From Bacillota bacterium (lineage in GTDB: Bacteria > Bacillota > Clostridia > Lachnospirales > Lachnospiraceae), in contig JAEWSH010000032.1 of NCBI GenBank assembly GCA_023398375.1, positions 1 through 64,000 on the forward strand: DNA of 64,000 bases, in the 5' to 3' direction. Numbering within the stretch: the stretch's first letter is position 1; each line of letters begins with the position of its first letter. The notes beneath the pieces are model-generated. The model was not told the DNA's origin, did not search any database, and worked only from the letters and a program-made list of their open reading frames with translations. Below, piece after piece: positions 44,683-53,277 of this stretch. A program made the position numbers and the translations under genes.

Positions 44683-47004
44683 TTAGCCTGTTGTTCTCTC
44701 TATATCAATAATACTATCTATTCCCTGAATTCTTTCAATGATTCTGTTCAATTCTTCACGGCATCCAATTTCAAAAGAAATCGCCATTGTGGCAACACCC
44801 TGCTTACTTGTTCTCGTATTCATAGCCAAAATATCAATATTCTTTTCTGCCAGTACACGCGAAATATCCGCAAGTAAACCATTTCTGTTATTCGCAAACA
44901 CTTTAATCTCAGCAAGGTATTTTTCGCCGCTCACTGTATTATCTACCGCCTGCCATTCTGCATCAATCAAACGCGCTCTGTCTAATTCCGGTAGATTAAT
45001 AACATTGATGCAATCTGTCCTATGAATAGAAACACCACGTCCACGTGTTACAAATCCTACGATTTCATCACCAGGAACAGGACTGCAGCATTTAGAAAAA
45101 CGTACTGCGATATCATGAATTCCTTTCACCACAATTCCACTCTTAGATCTACGAGGCTGCATCATTTTAGATTGCGCATTTTCTGCAACTTCCTCCAAAA
45201 TCTGCGCATCCGTAACTATCTTTTTATGATCGCGTTCGTACATTTCCTGCATTTTATTTATGATCTGGCCTTCTTTCAGACCTCCATGACCAACAGCTGC
45301 AAGCACCGCATCCCAGTCTCGGAAACCATATTTCTTCATGATATTATCCATGTAGACCGGTTTCATAATATCATTGGTACTTATGGATTTTGCTTTACAA
45401 TATGCAAGAAGCAATTCTTTCCCTTTTACAATATTGTCTTCCTTTAACTCATTTTTAAACCATTGATTGATCTTGCTCTTAGCCTGTGTGCTTTTGACAA
45501 TGCCCAGCCAATCACGGCTAGGTCCCTTTGAATTCTGAGATGTAATAACTTCAATTCTGTCTCCGTTCTTAATCTCATAATCAATCGTAACAAGCTTGCC
45601 ATTTACTCTTGCACCAATCATCTTATTACCGACTGCGCTGTGGATGCTGTAAGCAAAATCAATTGGGGTAGAGCCAGCAGGAAGATTTTTAACATCCCCC
45701 GTTGGTGTAAAGCAATATACATTATCTGAAAATAAATCCAGATCACTCTTCAGCAGGTTCATGAATTCTTTATTGTCCGACATGTCTTTCTGCCATTCCA
45801 GAATCTGCCTTAACCATACTAGTTTTTCTTCTTCCTGTGCTTCTACTTTTTTGCCATCCGAAGCTTCTTTATATTTCCAATGTGCCGCAATACCATATTC
45901 AGCAGTTTTATGCATGTCAAATGTACGAATCTGAATCTCAAAAGGCTGCCCTGTCGAGCCAATTAATGTTGTATGCAGTGACTGATACATATTCGCTTTT
46001 GGCATTGCTATATAGTCTTTAAATCGCCCTGGAATGGGCTTATACATCTCATGAATCACTCCAAGTGCAGCATAACAGTCTTTTACAGAATCTACAATGA
46101 TACGAACAGCAAACAGATCATATATCTGGTCAATCGTTTTATCCTGATTCTTCATTTTCTTATAAATACTGAAAAAATGTTTTACGCGTCCGTCTATCTG
46201 TGCTTTGATACCGGCGTTTTCAATATGTTCCCGCACCTCATCCACGATTGTCTGCACATATTTCTCTCTGACACCTTTTCGAATGTTAATCTTGTCTGCC
46301 AGATCATAGTATACATCCGGCTCCAGGTATTTAAGTGACAAATCATCTAATTCCACCTTGATTTTAGAAATACCAAGACGCTGAGCGATCGGTGCATAAA
46401 TATCCAATGTCTCCCTTGCGATTCTTTGTTGTTTTTCCGACGGCATATGTTTCAGTGTGCGCATATTATGCAATCTATCCGCGAGTTTAATCATAATGAC
46501 CCGGATGTCTTTCGCCATAGCAAGAAACATTTTTCTAAGATTCTCCGCCTGAATTTCCAATTTATCACCGGATTTTTCTCCTGAATACTGCAGTTGCTGC
46601 AATTTTGTCACACCATCTACAAGCAGTGCAACATCCGGACCGAATTCTTCTTTTATCTCATCATCCGTTAATATGGTATCTTCGACTACGTCATGCAGAA
46701 GACCTGCTACAATCGTCTCTTTGTCAAGTTCCAGATCTGCTAATATGATAGCAACACACAACGGATGGATGATATATGGTTCTCCCGATTTTCTGACTTG
46801 GTCTTGATGTGCATTATATGCCACATTATAAGCTTTTTCTATCAAGGAAATATCGTCCGATGGATGATATTTTTGCACACGTTTAATAAGATCCTGATAT
46901 AATTCCTCAGGACTTAAGAATTCTTTCATGGCTTCTATTCTTCCATCATCAATAACAACACTTCTGCTCTTGTCTTGTAGATCTGTTTTCTTTTCATCTG
47001 TCAT
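44683..47004 (-). CDS. relA: Bifunctional (p)ppGpp synthetase/hydrolase RelA/SpoT
   Basis: This long Rel enzyme makes and degrades the stringent-response alarmone. It is 773 aa from ATG 47004, five bases after GGTGA; a GTG three codons earlier is inside that site. The HD hydrolase domain (IIHPLCVAIILADLELD, LLHDVVEDT) is intact. The synthetase domain (GRFKDYIAMPKANMYQSLHT), TGS domain and C-terminal ACT domain follow. Both activities look intact. apt lies 54 bp upstream. Confidence 0.97.
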   Translation of the reverse strand: MTDEKKTDLQDKSRSVVIDDGRIEAMKEFLSPEELYQDLIKRVQKYHPSDDISLIEKAYNVAYNAHQDQVRKSGEPYIIHPLCVAIILADLELDKETIVAGLLHDVVEDTILTDDEIKEEFGPDVALLVDGVTKLQQLQYSGEKSGDKLEIQAENLRKMFLAMAKDIRVIMIKLADRLHNMRTLKHMPSEKQQRIARETLDIYAPIAQRLGISKIKVELDDLSLKYLEPDVYYDLADKINIRKGVREKYVQTIVDEVREHIENAGIKAQIDGRVKHFFSIYKKMKNQDKTIDQIYDLFAVRIIVDSVKDCYAALGVIHEMYKPIPGRFKDYIAMPKANMYQSLHTTLIGSTGQPFEIQIRTFDMHKTAEYGIAAHWKYKEASDGKKVEAQEEEKLVWLRQILEWQKDMSDNKEFMNLLKSDLDLFSDNVYCFTPTGDVKNLPAGSTPIDFAYSIHSAVGNKMIGARVNGKLVTIDYEIKNGDRIEVITSQNSKGPSRDWLGIVKSTQAKSKINQWFKNELKEDNIVKGKELLLAYCKAKSISTNDIMKPVYMDNIMKKYGFRDWDAVLAAVGHGGLKEGQIINKMQEMYERDHKKIVTDAQILEEVAENAQSKMMQPRRSKSGIVVKGIHDIAVRFSKCCSPVPGDEIVGFVTRGRGVSIHRTDCINVINLPELDRARLIDAEWQAVDNTVSGEKYLAEIKVFANNRNGLLADISRVLAEKNIDILAMNTRTSKQGVATMAISFEIGCREELNRIIERIQGIDSIIDIERTTG

Positions 47005-47058
47005 AAGAATCACCGTTCAACTTTTTATAGTCTAACCATACAGTACTTACTAAGAGAT

Positions 47059-47583
47059 TTACTTACCCGGATAACAAATTGCAGATTCCAAACGATATTT
47101 AGAAAGTTTTTCCCTGCCTTTTAATCCGGCAAGTTCCATTAATACAACAATACCCACGACTTCGCCGCCTAGAGACTCTATCAACTGAATCATTGCCTCT
47201 GTTGTCCCGCCTGTTGCAATCAAATCATCAACGATTAGTATCTTTTGTCCCGGCTTGATAGAATCTTTATGCATTTCAATCGTTGCTGTACCATATTCAA
47301 GATCGTATTCTTTCTCTACTGTCTGACAAGGAAGTTTTCCTTTTTTACGAATCAATACAAACGGTTTTCTTGTGTTATAAGCAATTGGTGTTCCAAAAAT
47401 AAATCCTCTGGATTCAGGTCCTACTACAATATCAAAATCTATATCCTTGATTAGATCCTGCATTGTATCAATTGCAAGATGCAGTCCCTCTCCATCCTGC
47501 AGAACACTGGTAACGTCTCTGAAGATAATTCCTTTCTCAGGAAAATCCGGAATACTTCTTACATACTCTTCTAATTTTTTCAT
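47059..47583 (-). CDS. apt: Adenine phosphoribosyltransferase
   Basis: It salvages adenine to AMP with PRPP. It is 174 aa from ATG 47583, six bases after AGGAGAG; an upstream in-frame ATG lies in front of that site. Motifs include IPDFPEKGIIFRDVTSVL at the N-terminus and the PRPP loop ILIVDDLIATGGTTEA. It sits directly before relA, the standard clostridial order. Confidence 0.97.
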   Translation of the reverse strand: MKKLEEYVRSIPDFPEKGIIFRDVTSVLQDGEGLHLAIDTMQDLIKDIDFDIVVGPESRGFIFGTPIAYNTRKPFVLIRKKGKLPCQTVEKEYDLEYGTATIEMHKDSIKPGQKILIVDDLIATGGTTEAMIQLIESLGGEVVGIVVLMELAGLKGREKLSKYRLESAICYPGK

Positions 47584-47639
47584 AATTTTCTCTCCTATCA
47601 TTATCTACAATTTATTTGTTTTATCTTCCATTATCTTTA

Positions 47640-48011
47640 TTATCCTATGGGAATAATCTCAATCCAATATCCATCCGGATCAGTAATAAAATAAATCCCC
47701 ATCTCTTTATTTTCATAGCAAATACAACCCATCTTTTCATGAAGTGCATGTGCTTCTTCCATATTATCTACTTCAAGTGCAAGATGAAATTCATTATCTC
47801 CGAGATTATAATTTTCTTTTTCCCAATCCCTGAGCCAGGTAAGTTCCAATAAATGTCCCGTAATCCCATCTCCAAGGTATACAATCACAAAACTGCCGTC
47901 CGGCATCTCTATTCTGCGTTCTTCCACAAGTCCTAGTGCTTCCTTATAAAAGGCAAGCGATTTTTCTAGATTTATTACATTATAATTATTATGCGCAAAC
48001 TGAAATTTCAT
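47640..48011 (-). CDS. VOC/glyoxalase I-like protein
   Basis: A 123-aa protein of the vicinal oxygen chelate fold, made of two beta-alpha-beta-beta-beta units. Candidate metal ligands at the glyoxalase I positions are His7, Glu56, His76 and the Glu in WIEIIP, so it may be a lactoylglutathione lyase-like enzyme. Family members also act as isomerases, dioxygenases or resistance proteins. AGGAG lies five bases before the ATG. It lies 56 bp upstream of apt. Confidence 0.8.
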   Translation of the reverse strand: MKFQFAHNNYNVINLEKSLAFYKEALGLVEERRIEMPDGSFVIVYLGDGITGHLLELTWLRDWEKENYNLGDNEFHLALEVDNMEEAHALHEKMGCICYENKEMGIYFITDPDGYWIEIIPIG

Positions 48012-48160
48012 AATTACTCCTATTTCTATTATTTATATTCCCAAAATACACGCAATTTTAAAAATATCAGTATTTATTATATTATCATTTGTAAAGGAAG
48101 TCAAAAGATTTTACCTCGATTGACAAGAAAGCTACTATATTACTAAAAACTGCAGACAGG

Positions 48161-48258
48161 TTTGATTCAAGTACCAAAATATTGTTTACTTATTTGAGTC
48201 CGCCAATTTGCACACTTACGTTTATGAAAAAATTGACGGAGCCAAGTTCTATGATAGG
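48161..48258 (-). repeat. Repeat family R2, copy c
   Basis: About 98 bp, in minus orientation. It carries ATCATAGAACTTGGCT, a TCCG..CAATTT/AAATTG..CGGA inverted repeat around TGTGCAAATTGG, then ACTCAAATAAGTAAACAA and TTGAATC, aligning with copies a and b. It lies in the 356-bp gap between the VOC gene and the coiled-coil protein gene, about 40 bp beyond that gene's terminator. Confidence 0.75.
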
Positions 48259-48296
48259 ATATTTAATCCTATAGCCATGGGAAACAAGCTTTGCTC

Positions 48297-48341
48297 GCCA
48301 AAATAAAGCCCTACAACTGTATTTAACAATTGCAAGGCTTC
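48297..48341. terminator. Terminator of the coiled-coil protein gene
   Basis: AAGCC (48306-48310) and GGCTT (48336-48340) frame further pairing (CAACTG / CAATTG region). T-rich runs lie on both sides, so it could act in either orientation. The gene at 48368 ends just upstream on the minus strand. Confidence 0.65.
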
Positions 48342-48367
48342 TTTTTCCTAAACTCTCATTTCAAATT

Positions 48368-48796
48368 TTACAGAATGGAGCTTTCTTGAAATAATTTATC
48401 GATAGCAGTTTCGTCCAATTCTGAATGATCAGTTTCTTCTATCTTCGTCTGAGCTTCTTCAAGCAATTCTTTTTCTTTCCGCTCCTCTTCTTCTTTTTCC
48501 AAGCGTTCTTTTTGTTCTTCTTTTATGGAATCTATGTCCTTATCCACTTTATCCATCAGTTTATCCCATTCCCTTATGGACATTTCGGAAGCACCGATTT
48601 GGTAGGTCGGTTCCCCATTCTTAATCTGATCCAATGCTCTTTCTTTAAAAGCCTGCATGGACTCCTGAAAAGATACTGTATTGTTTTCACTTGTACCATC
48701 TGAGGACTGGGTTGCCGACAACTGTCCTGCTGTTCTGGAAGTTGAAACTTCTGTTTGGTTGGAATATTTATTTCGATTGTTAATATTAATCGACAT
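48368..48796 (-). CDS. Small charged coiled-coil protein, unknown function
   Basis: I do not recognise this 142-aa protein with confidence. The N-terminus is Asn/Ser/Thr-rich and likely disordered (1-45). A conserved-looking middle segment (YQIGASEMSIREWDKLMDKVD) is followed by a highly charged Glu/Lys coiled coil (about 90-125) and an acidic end. It has no signal peptide or membrane segment. The start is ATG 48796, eight bases after AGGAGG; longer readings lack a ribosome binding site. It lies downstream of groEL, beyond the groEL terminator. Confidence 0.75.
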   Translation of the reverse strand: MSININNRNKYSNQTEVSTSRTAGQLSATQSSDGTSENNTVSFQESMQAFKERALDQIKNGEPTYQIGASEMSIREWDKLMDKVDKDIDSIKEEQKERLEKEEEERKEKELLEEAQTKIEETDHSELDETAIDKLFQESSIL

Positions 48797-48882
48797 GTTA
48801 AACACCTCCTGTTGTACTTTATCATTTATATCGTATATCGGCATAATTAATAAAAACTGTAGGATAATTTGGCAAACAAGAT

Positions 48883-48931
48883 GAAAAAACAGACAGCTCG
48901 GATATGCATCAAATCCACGCTGTCTGTTTTA
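48883..48931 (-). terminator. Intrinsic terminator of groES-groEL
   Basis: AAACAGACAGC and GCTGTCTGTTT arms form a stem of at least ten pairs, followed by a T-run on the minus strand. It is about 30 bp past the groEL stop. Confidence 0.9.
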
Positions 48932-48963
48932 TACCATTTTTGTTATAATAATCTATTTAAAAA

Positions 48964-50592
48964 CTACATCATTCCGCCCATGCCGCCGGTTGCTCCACCT
49001 GGCATTGCAGGAACGTCTTCTTTAATATTTGCAACTACAGATTCTGTTGTAAGCAACGTTGCTGCTACAGATGTCGCATTTTGTAATGCACTTCTTGTAA
49101 CTTTAGCAGGGTCAAGAATGCCTGCTTCTACCATATCAACATATTCTTCCTTTAGTGCATCAAATCCTGTACCTACTTTGGATTCTCTTACTTTATTAAT
49201 AATTACAGAACCTTCCAATCCTGCATTTGCTGCAATGTGGAATAATGGTGCTTCTAACGCTTTTAGTACAATTTGGGCACCTGTCTTTTCATCGCCTTCC
49301 AGTGTTTCTGCAAGTTTCATAACATCCTTAGAAGCATGCACAAAAGCGGAACCACCTCCTGCAATAATACCCTCTTCCACAGCTGCTCTTGTTGCTGCCA
49401 AAGCATCTTCCAGGCGAAGTTTTGCTTCTTTCATTTCTGTTTCTGTTGCTGCACCAACGCGAATAACAGCTACACCACCTGCAAGTTTTGCAAGTCTTTC
49501 CTGTAACTTTTCTTTATCAAATTCAGAAGTTGTTTCTTCCACTTGGTTCTTAATCTGGGCAATTCTTGCTTTGATAGCATCTTTATCGCCTTCACCTTCA
49601 ACGATAACAGTATTCTCTTTTTGAATTTTAACAGATTTTGCACGTCCTAATTGTTCCATTGTCGTATCTTTTAATTCAAGTCCGAGATCTGAAGAAATCA
49701 CCTGACCGCCTGTGAGAATTGCAATATCTTCAAGCATAGCTTTTCTTCTGTCACCATATCCTGGAGCTTTTACTGCTACTACGTTGAAAGTACCGCGAAG
49801 TTTATTTACAATTAATGTTGTTAATGCTTCGCCTTCCACATCTTCTGCGATAATAAGTAATTTGGCACCGGATTGAACGATTTGTTCTAACACTGGTAAG
49901 ATTTCCTGAATACTTGAGATCTTTTTATCAGTGATTAAAATGTAAGGATTCTCTAATACAGCTTCCATCTTATCCATATCTGTTGCCATATATGCTGAAA
50001 TATAGCCTCTGTCAAACTGCATACCTTCAACAAGATCTAACTCTGTTTTCATTGTTTTGGATTCTTCAATTGTTATAACACCATCATTCGATACTTTTTC
50101 CATAGCATCTGCAACTAATGCACCGACTTCATCATCACCAGCTGAGATAGATGCTACTCTTGCAATGTGTTCTTTACCATTAATTTTTGAACTCATTTTT
50201 GCAATGGAATCAACTGCACAAGTTGTCGCTTTCTTCATACCTTTTCTTAAAATAATTGGGTTAGCACCTGCTGCCAGATTTTTCATTCCTGCATTAACCA
50301 TTGCCTGTGCAAGTACTGTAGCTGTTGTAGTACCGTCACCAGCCACATCATTTGTTTTTGTAGCAACTTCTTTTACTAATTGAGCGCCCATATTTTCAAA
50401 AGCATCTTTTAATTCGATTTCTTTTGCAATTGTTACACCATCATTGGTAATCAGTGGTGCTCCGTATGATTTATCAAGTACTACATTTCTTCCTTTTGGT
50501 CCTAATGTTACTCTTACTGTATCCGCTAACTGATTGACTCCTGACTCCAAAGCTGCACGAGCTTCTGCAGCGTATTTAATTTCTTTTGCCAT
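48964..50592 (-). CDS. groEL: Chaperonin GroEL
   Basis: This 60-kDa chaperonin forms a double ring and folds proteins with GroES. It is 542 aa. ATP-site motifs include LGPKGRNVVLD and DVAGDGTTTATVL. The C-terminal Gly-Met tail GGMGGMM is intact. AGGAGG is upstream of the ATG. It follows groES by 48 bp and shares the CIRCE-controlled promoter. Confidence 0.99.
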   Translation of the reverse strand: MAKEIKYAAEARAALESGVNQLADTVRVTLGPKGRNVVLDKSYGAPLITNDGVTIAKEIELKDAFENMGAQLVKEVATKTNDVAGDGTTTATVLAQAMVNAGMKNLAAGANPIILRKGMKKATTCAVDSIAKMSSKINGKEHIARVASISAGDDEVGALVADAMEKVSNDGVITIEESKTMKTELDLVEGMQFDRGYISAYMATDMDKMEAVLENPYILITDKKISSIQEILPVLEQIVQSGAKLLIIAEDVEGEALTTLIVNKLRGTFNVVAVKAPGYGDRRKAMLEDIAILTGGQVISSDLGLELKDTTMEQLGRAKSVKIQKENTVIVEGEGDKDAIKARIAQIKNQVEETTSEFDKEKLQERLAKLAGGVAVIRVGAATETEMKEAKLRLEDALAATRAAVEEGIIAGGGSAFVHASKDVMKLAETLEGDEKTGAQIVLKALEAPLFHIAANAGLEGSVIINKVRESKVGTGFDALKEEYVDMVEAGILDPAKVTRSALQNATSVAATLLTTESVVANIKEDVPAMPGGATGGMGGMM

Positions 50593-50640
50593 AATGAATT
50601 GCCTCCTAAAATGTTTTTATCGTTCTCATATTTTTTATTT

Positions 50641-50925
50641 TTATTGAAGAATTGCTAAAATATCACTTTGTTTAACGATAATGTATTCATCTTCTTCTAT
50701 TTTCACGTCTGTTCCCGCGTATTTTGAATAAATGACCTGATCGCCAGTCTTTACTTCCATTTTCACCTCTTTACCTTCGATCACTCCTCCAGGTCCTACC
50801 GCTACAACCTCTGCCTGCTGTGGTTTCTCCTTATTTTGCCCTGGTAATACGATGCCTGATTTTGTCGTTTCTTCAGCAACTAATTGTTTCAATACAACTC
50901 TGTCTCCTAATGGTACTAACTTCAT
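50641..50925 (-). CDS. groES: Co-chaperonin GroES
   Basis: This 94-aa subunit of the heptameric lid over GroEL has the N-terminal LVPLGDRVVLK, the mobile loop EETTKSGIVLPG, and the end motif KQSDILAIL. AAGGAGG lies upstream of the ATG. It is the first gene of the operon, 45 bp after the CIRCE element. Confidence 0.98.
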   Translation of the reverse strand: MKLVPLGDRVVLKQLVAEETTKSGIVLPGQNKEKPQQAEVVAVGPGGVIEGKEVKMEVKTGDQVIYSKYAGTDVKIEEDEYIIVKQSDILAILQ

Positions 50926-50970
50926 TATAATAACCTCCTTATAATATAAAATGATATTTTTTTCTTATTG

Positions 50971-50997
50971 TTAGCACTCATTTGTCTCGAGTGCTAA
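50971..50997. promoter_or_regulatory. CIRCE operator (HrcA binding site)
   Basis: A perfect TTAGCACTC-N9-GAGTGCTAA inverted repeat lies between the promoter and groES. It indicates HrcA repression of groES-groEL. hrcA is not in the window. Confidence 0.98.
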
Positions 50998-51008
50998 TTT
51001 CTAAACAT

Positions 51009-51037
51009 ATATTAGATTTTTTACCTTTTGGTTGCAA
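51009..51037 (-). promoter_or_regulatory. Promoter of groES-groEL
   Basis: TTGCAA (51037-51032) and TAATAT (51014-51009) with a 17-bp spacer on the minus strand, directly upstream of CIRCE. Confidence 0.75.
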
Positions 51038-51161
51038 CACCATTTAACCAGTATATCCTCTTTATATCTCTTGTTTTTTTTTCTTTACTCACATTTTCTC
51101 GTTTTTTCTTATTTTATCCACAAATATTTAATTTTATAATTATTTTATAATTATGATACCA

Positions 51162-51297
51162 GGGTCAAAAGGTCATGTTTTTCATGCTTGCATGAAAAAG
51201 CATGACTTTGGGACCCGCAAAACATGAGAAAGTAGCCCGAATAGGGCGGATTTCGAATGTTTTTAGGATTGTGAGAGCACAAAGTGCGTAACAATCC
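51162..51297. repeat. Two-hairpin intergenic element between groES and the GGDEF gene
   Basis: This is the central part of a 516-bp gap. The first hairpin (51162-51216) has layered arms GGGTC/GACCC, GTCATG/CATGAC and a perfect TTTTTCATGC/GCATGAAAAA. The second (51266-51297) has GGATTGT/ACAATCC enclosing GCAC/GTGC. A GCCC/GGGC pair lies between. On the minus strand it follows the GGDEF terminator. The remainder of the gap is AT-rich and shows only the groES promoter and CIRCE. Only one copy is in the window. Confidence 0.65.
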
Positions 51298-51389
51298 GTA
51301 GGTATAACTTTGCACTACCCCTATCCATATCCTACAAATTAAAATATGCATAAATTCCATGTTTATTACAAATATATTTCTATGATACA

Positions 51390-51423
51390 AGAAACAAGTC
51401 AGCACAACTACGATGCTGACTTG
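51390..51423 (-). terminator. Intrinsic terminator of the GGDEF gene
   Basis: CAAGTCAGCA (51395-51404) and TGCTGACTTG (51414-51423) form a perfect 10-bp stem. A TTTC run follows on the minus strand. Confidence 0.8.
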
Positions 51424-51441
51424 TCCATAACAGTTTACATT

Positions 51442-52368
51442 CTACTTCAATTTTTCCAATCTTTCTTTATAACCTACTGCATTTTTGACTTCCAACTTGT
51501 TTTCAAACATTTTATATTCTGCATCAGAATATAGCTCCTCCAGATTCTGTTCCACATTTGTTTTTAATACATATCCACAAGCTACGGATGGTGCTAATTT
51601 ATCATCTTCATATTGATTGCATCGATTTTGTAAACGTTGACAATACTTTTCAGCCTCGCCTTCTTCTTCCATCGGAATTAATATTTCAAAAACATCTCCA
51701 TCCACACGGCCGATTATATATTCAGGTTTCGCTTCTTTCATTAAAATCTCTGCAATTATCTTAATCAGTCTGTCACTCTCACGATCACCAAAATGATCAT
51801 TTACATATTTCCAATCGTTAATATTTACACAAATTAAACCGACCGGAATTACCTCTGACCGTTCAATTACTTTGACACGGCTTTGAAAATAAGTTTTACT
51901 CAATACCCCTGTTAACATATCTTCTTTTTCGCCATGCTTTGCCTGATAGCGCTCTTTTTCAAGAATAGCCTCTAATTCATCGGCATAAAGAGCTACCTCG
52001 GAATGTTCATAAGAGGCTGTCGCATGTGCTGCCATCTGATTCACCAGAGCATCCAAGAATTCTTCTGCATTTTCTTTTCTGTCCGGTCGATCGTTACTAT
52101 TAATTGTATACAAATGTCCTATTGTTCTCCCGTATACTTTCACTTTTCTTCCCGGATTAGCGACCACATCTGGATCATCCATAACAAAATCACCGATTAC
52201 AATTGCCTTTTCACCATGTCTTTCCGTTAGCAACAAACTAACCCCCGCCATTGTTGCAACGCATTTCATAAACTCCTGCAAGGCTCTCATACTAAACAGG
52301 TTATTAATATGATAATTTTTAATATTTTCTTTCAGTCTTTTTTCTAAGGATGTCACCTTATATTCCAT
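51442..52368 (-). CDS. GGDEF-domain protein with a degenerate signature
   Basis: A 308-aa cytoplasmic protein with an N-terminal domain of about 130 residues, a helical linker, and a GGDEF-type domain from about 150 (MLTGVLSKTYF). The signature loop reads DGDVF instead of GGDEF (within IGRVDGDVFEIL). Diguanylate cyclase activity is therefore doubtful, and it may instead bind nucleotide. It has no membrane segment. It is separated from trpA by 91 bp without a strong terminator, so some co-transcription with the trp operon is possible. Confidence 0.8.
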   Translation of the reverse strand: MEYKVTSLEKRLKENIKNYHINNLFSMRALQEFMKCVATMAGVSLLLTERHGEKAIVIGDFVMDDPDVVANPGRKVKVYGRTIGHLYTINSNDRPDRKENAEEFLDALVNQMAAHATASYEHSEVALYADELEAILEKERYQAKHGEKEDMLTGVLSKTYFQSRVKVIERSEVIPVGLICVNINDWKYVNDHFGDRESDRLIKIIAEILMKEAKPEYIIGRVDGDVFEILIPMEEEGEAEKYCQRLQNRCNQYEDDKLAPSVACGYVLKTNVEQNLEELYSDAEYKMFENKLEVKNAVGYKERLEKLK

Positions 52369-52459
52369 ACGAAATACCTCTCTTTGCTAAAATATTATGG
52401 CTCTTTTTTACACTGTAAGTTATTTCTTATTTTACCATAAGTACCACAAAAAGTAACAT

Positions 52460-53257
52460 CTATTTCTGATTCAGTTCCTCTTTAAATGTGCGGATATATT
52501 CTTTGGCTGTTTCCTCATTATAATCATTCTCTTCCATCAGCTCAATAAAGTGTGAACCTACAATTGCACCGTCGATAATCTCTTTCATTGGTGCTACATC
52601 TGCTGCTGTGCGAATACCGAATCCCATCATAACAGGAATGGAAGAAACCGATTTTACTTTTGTCAGATATTGTACAATATCCTTATGAAAAGATGCGGCC
52701 TGTCCTGTCACACCCATAGATGATACACAATAGACAAATCCTCTCGCGTTCTTCAATATCATAGGAATTCTTTGCTTGGACACAGGTGCAACCAGTTGGA
52801 TTAAAATAGGCGCATTTTCCGTTTTCTCCACTATTTTCTGTAAGGGAGCCTGTTCTTCATATGGAAGATCCGGAATGATCAATCCATCAATACCTACCAT
52901 GGCGCATTTAGTTACAAAAGCTGCGAATCCATAATAAGAGATTGTATTATAATACATCATAAATACGATTGGTATCTGACAGCCTTCTCCCCTTACCTTC
53001 TCTACCAGTTCAAAAACTTTTTTAAGGTTCGTTCCTTTTTGGATAGACTTGTAGGATGCTGCCTGAATGACAGGTCCGTCGGCTGCCGGATCCGAAAAAG
53101 GAATCCCCAATTCCAGAATATCTGTACCAGCCTCTTCCTGTGCTTTTATCAGTCTGCCGCAGCCTTCCATATCCGGAAGTCCCGCTGTCATATACGTAAT
53201 AAAAGCTTTTTCCTGTCGCTCCTGTAAAAGCGCTAATTTATCTTCTATTCTATTCAT
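52460..53257 (-). CDS. trpA: Tryptophan synthase alpha subunit
   Basis: It cleaves indole-3-glycerol phosphate to indole and glyceraldehyde 3-phosphate. It is 265 aa, a TIM barrel. Motifs are LELGIPFSDPAADGPVIQ with the catalytic Glu/Asp region, GLIIPDLPYEE, and the phosphate-binding GFGIRTAADV. It forms a complex with TrpB, encoded 20 bp upstream. It is the last gene of the trp operon. Confidence 0.98.
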   Translation of the reverse strand: MNRIEDKLALLQERQEKAFITYMTAGLPDMEGCGRLIKAQEEAGTDILELGIPFSDPAADGPVIQAASYKSIQKGTNLKKVFELVEKVRGEGCQIPIVFMMYYNTISYYGFAAFVTKCAMVGIDGLIIPDLPYEEQAPLQKIVEKTENAPILIQLVAPVSKQRIPMILKNARGFVYCVSSMGVTGQAASFHKDIVQYLTKVKSVSSIPVMMGFGIRTAADVAPMKEIIDGAIVGSHFIELMEENDYNEETAKEYIRTFKEELNQK

Positions 53258-53277
53258 ACGATTTCATTCTCCCCTCT

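Noticed and set aside
48869..49624. A 251-codon plus-strand open frame opposite groEL
   Set aside because: It is antisense to a certain gene, is biased in Ser, Ala and Pro as expected for the reverse of a GroEL frame, and has no ribosome binding site.
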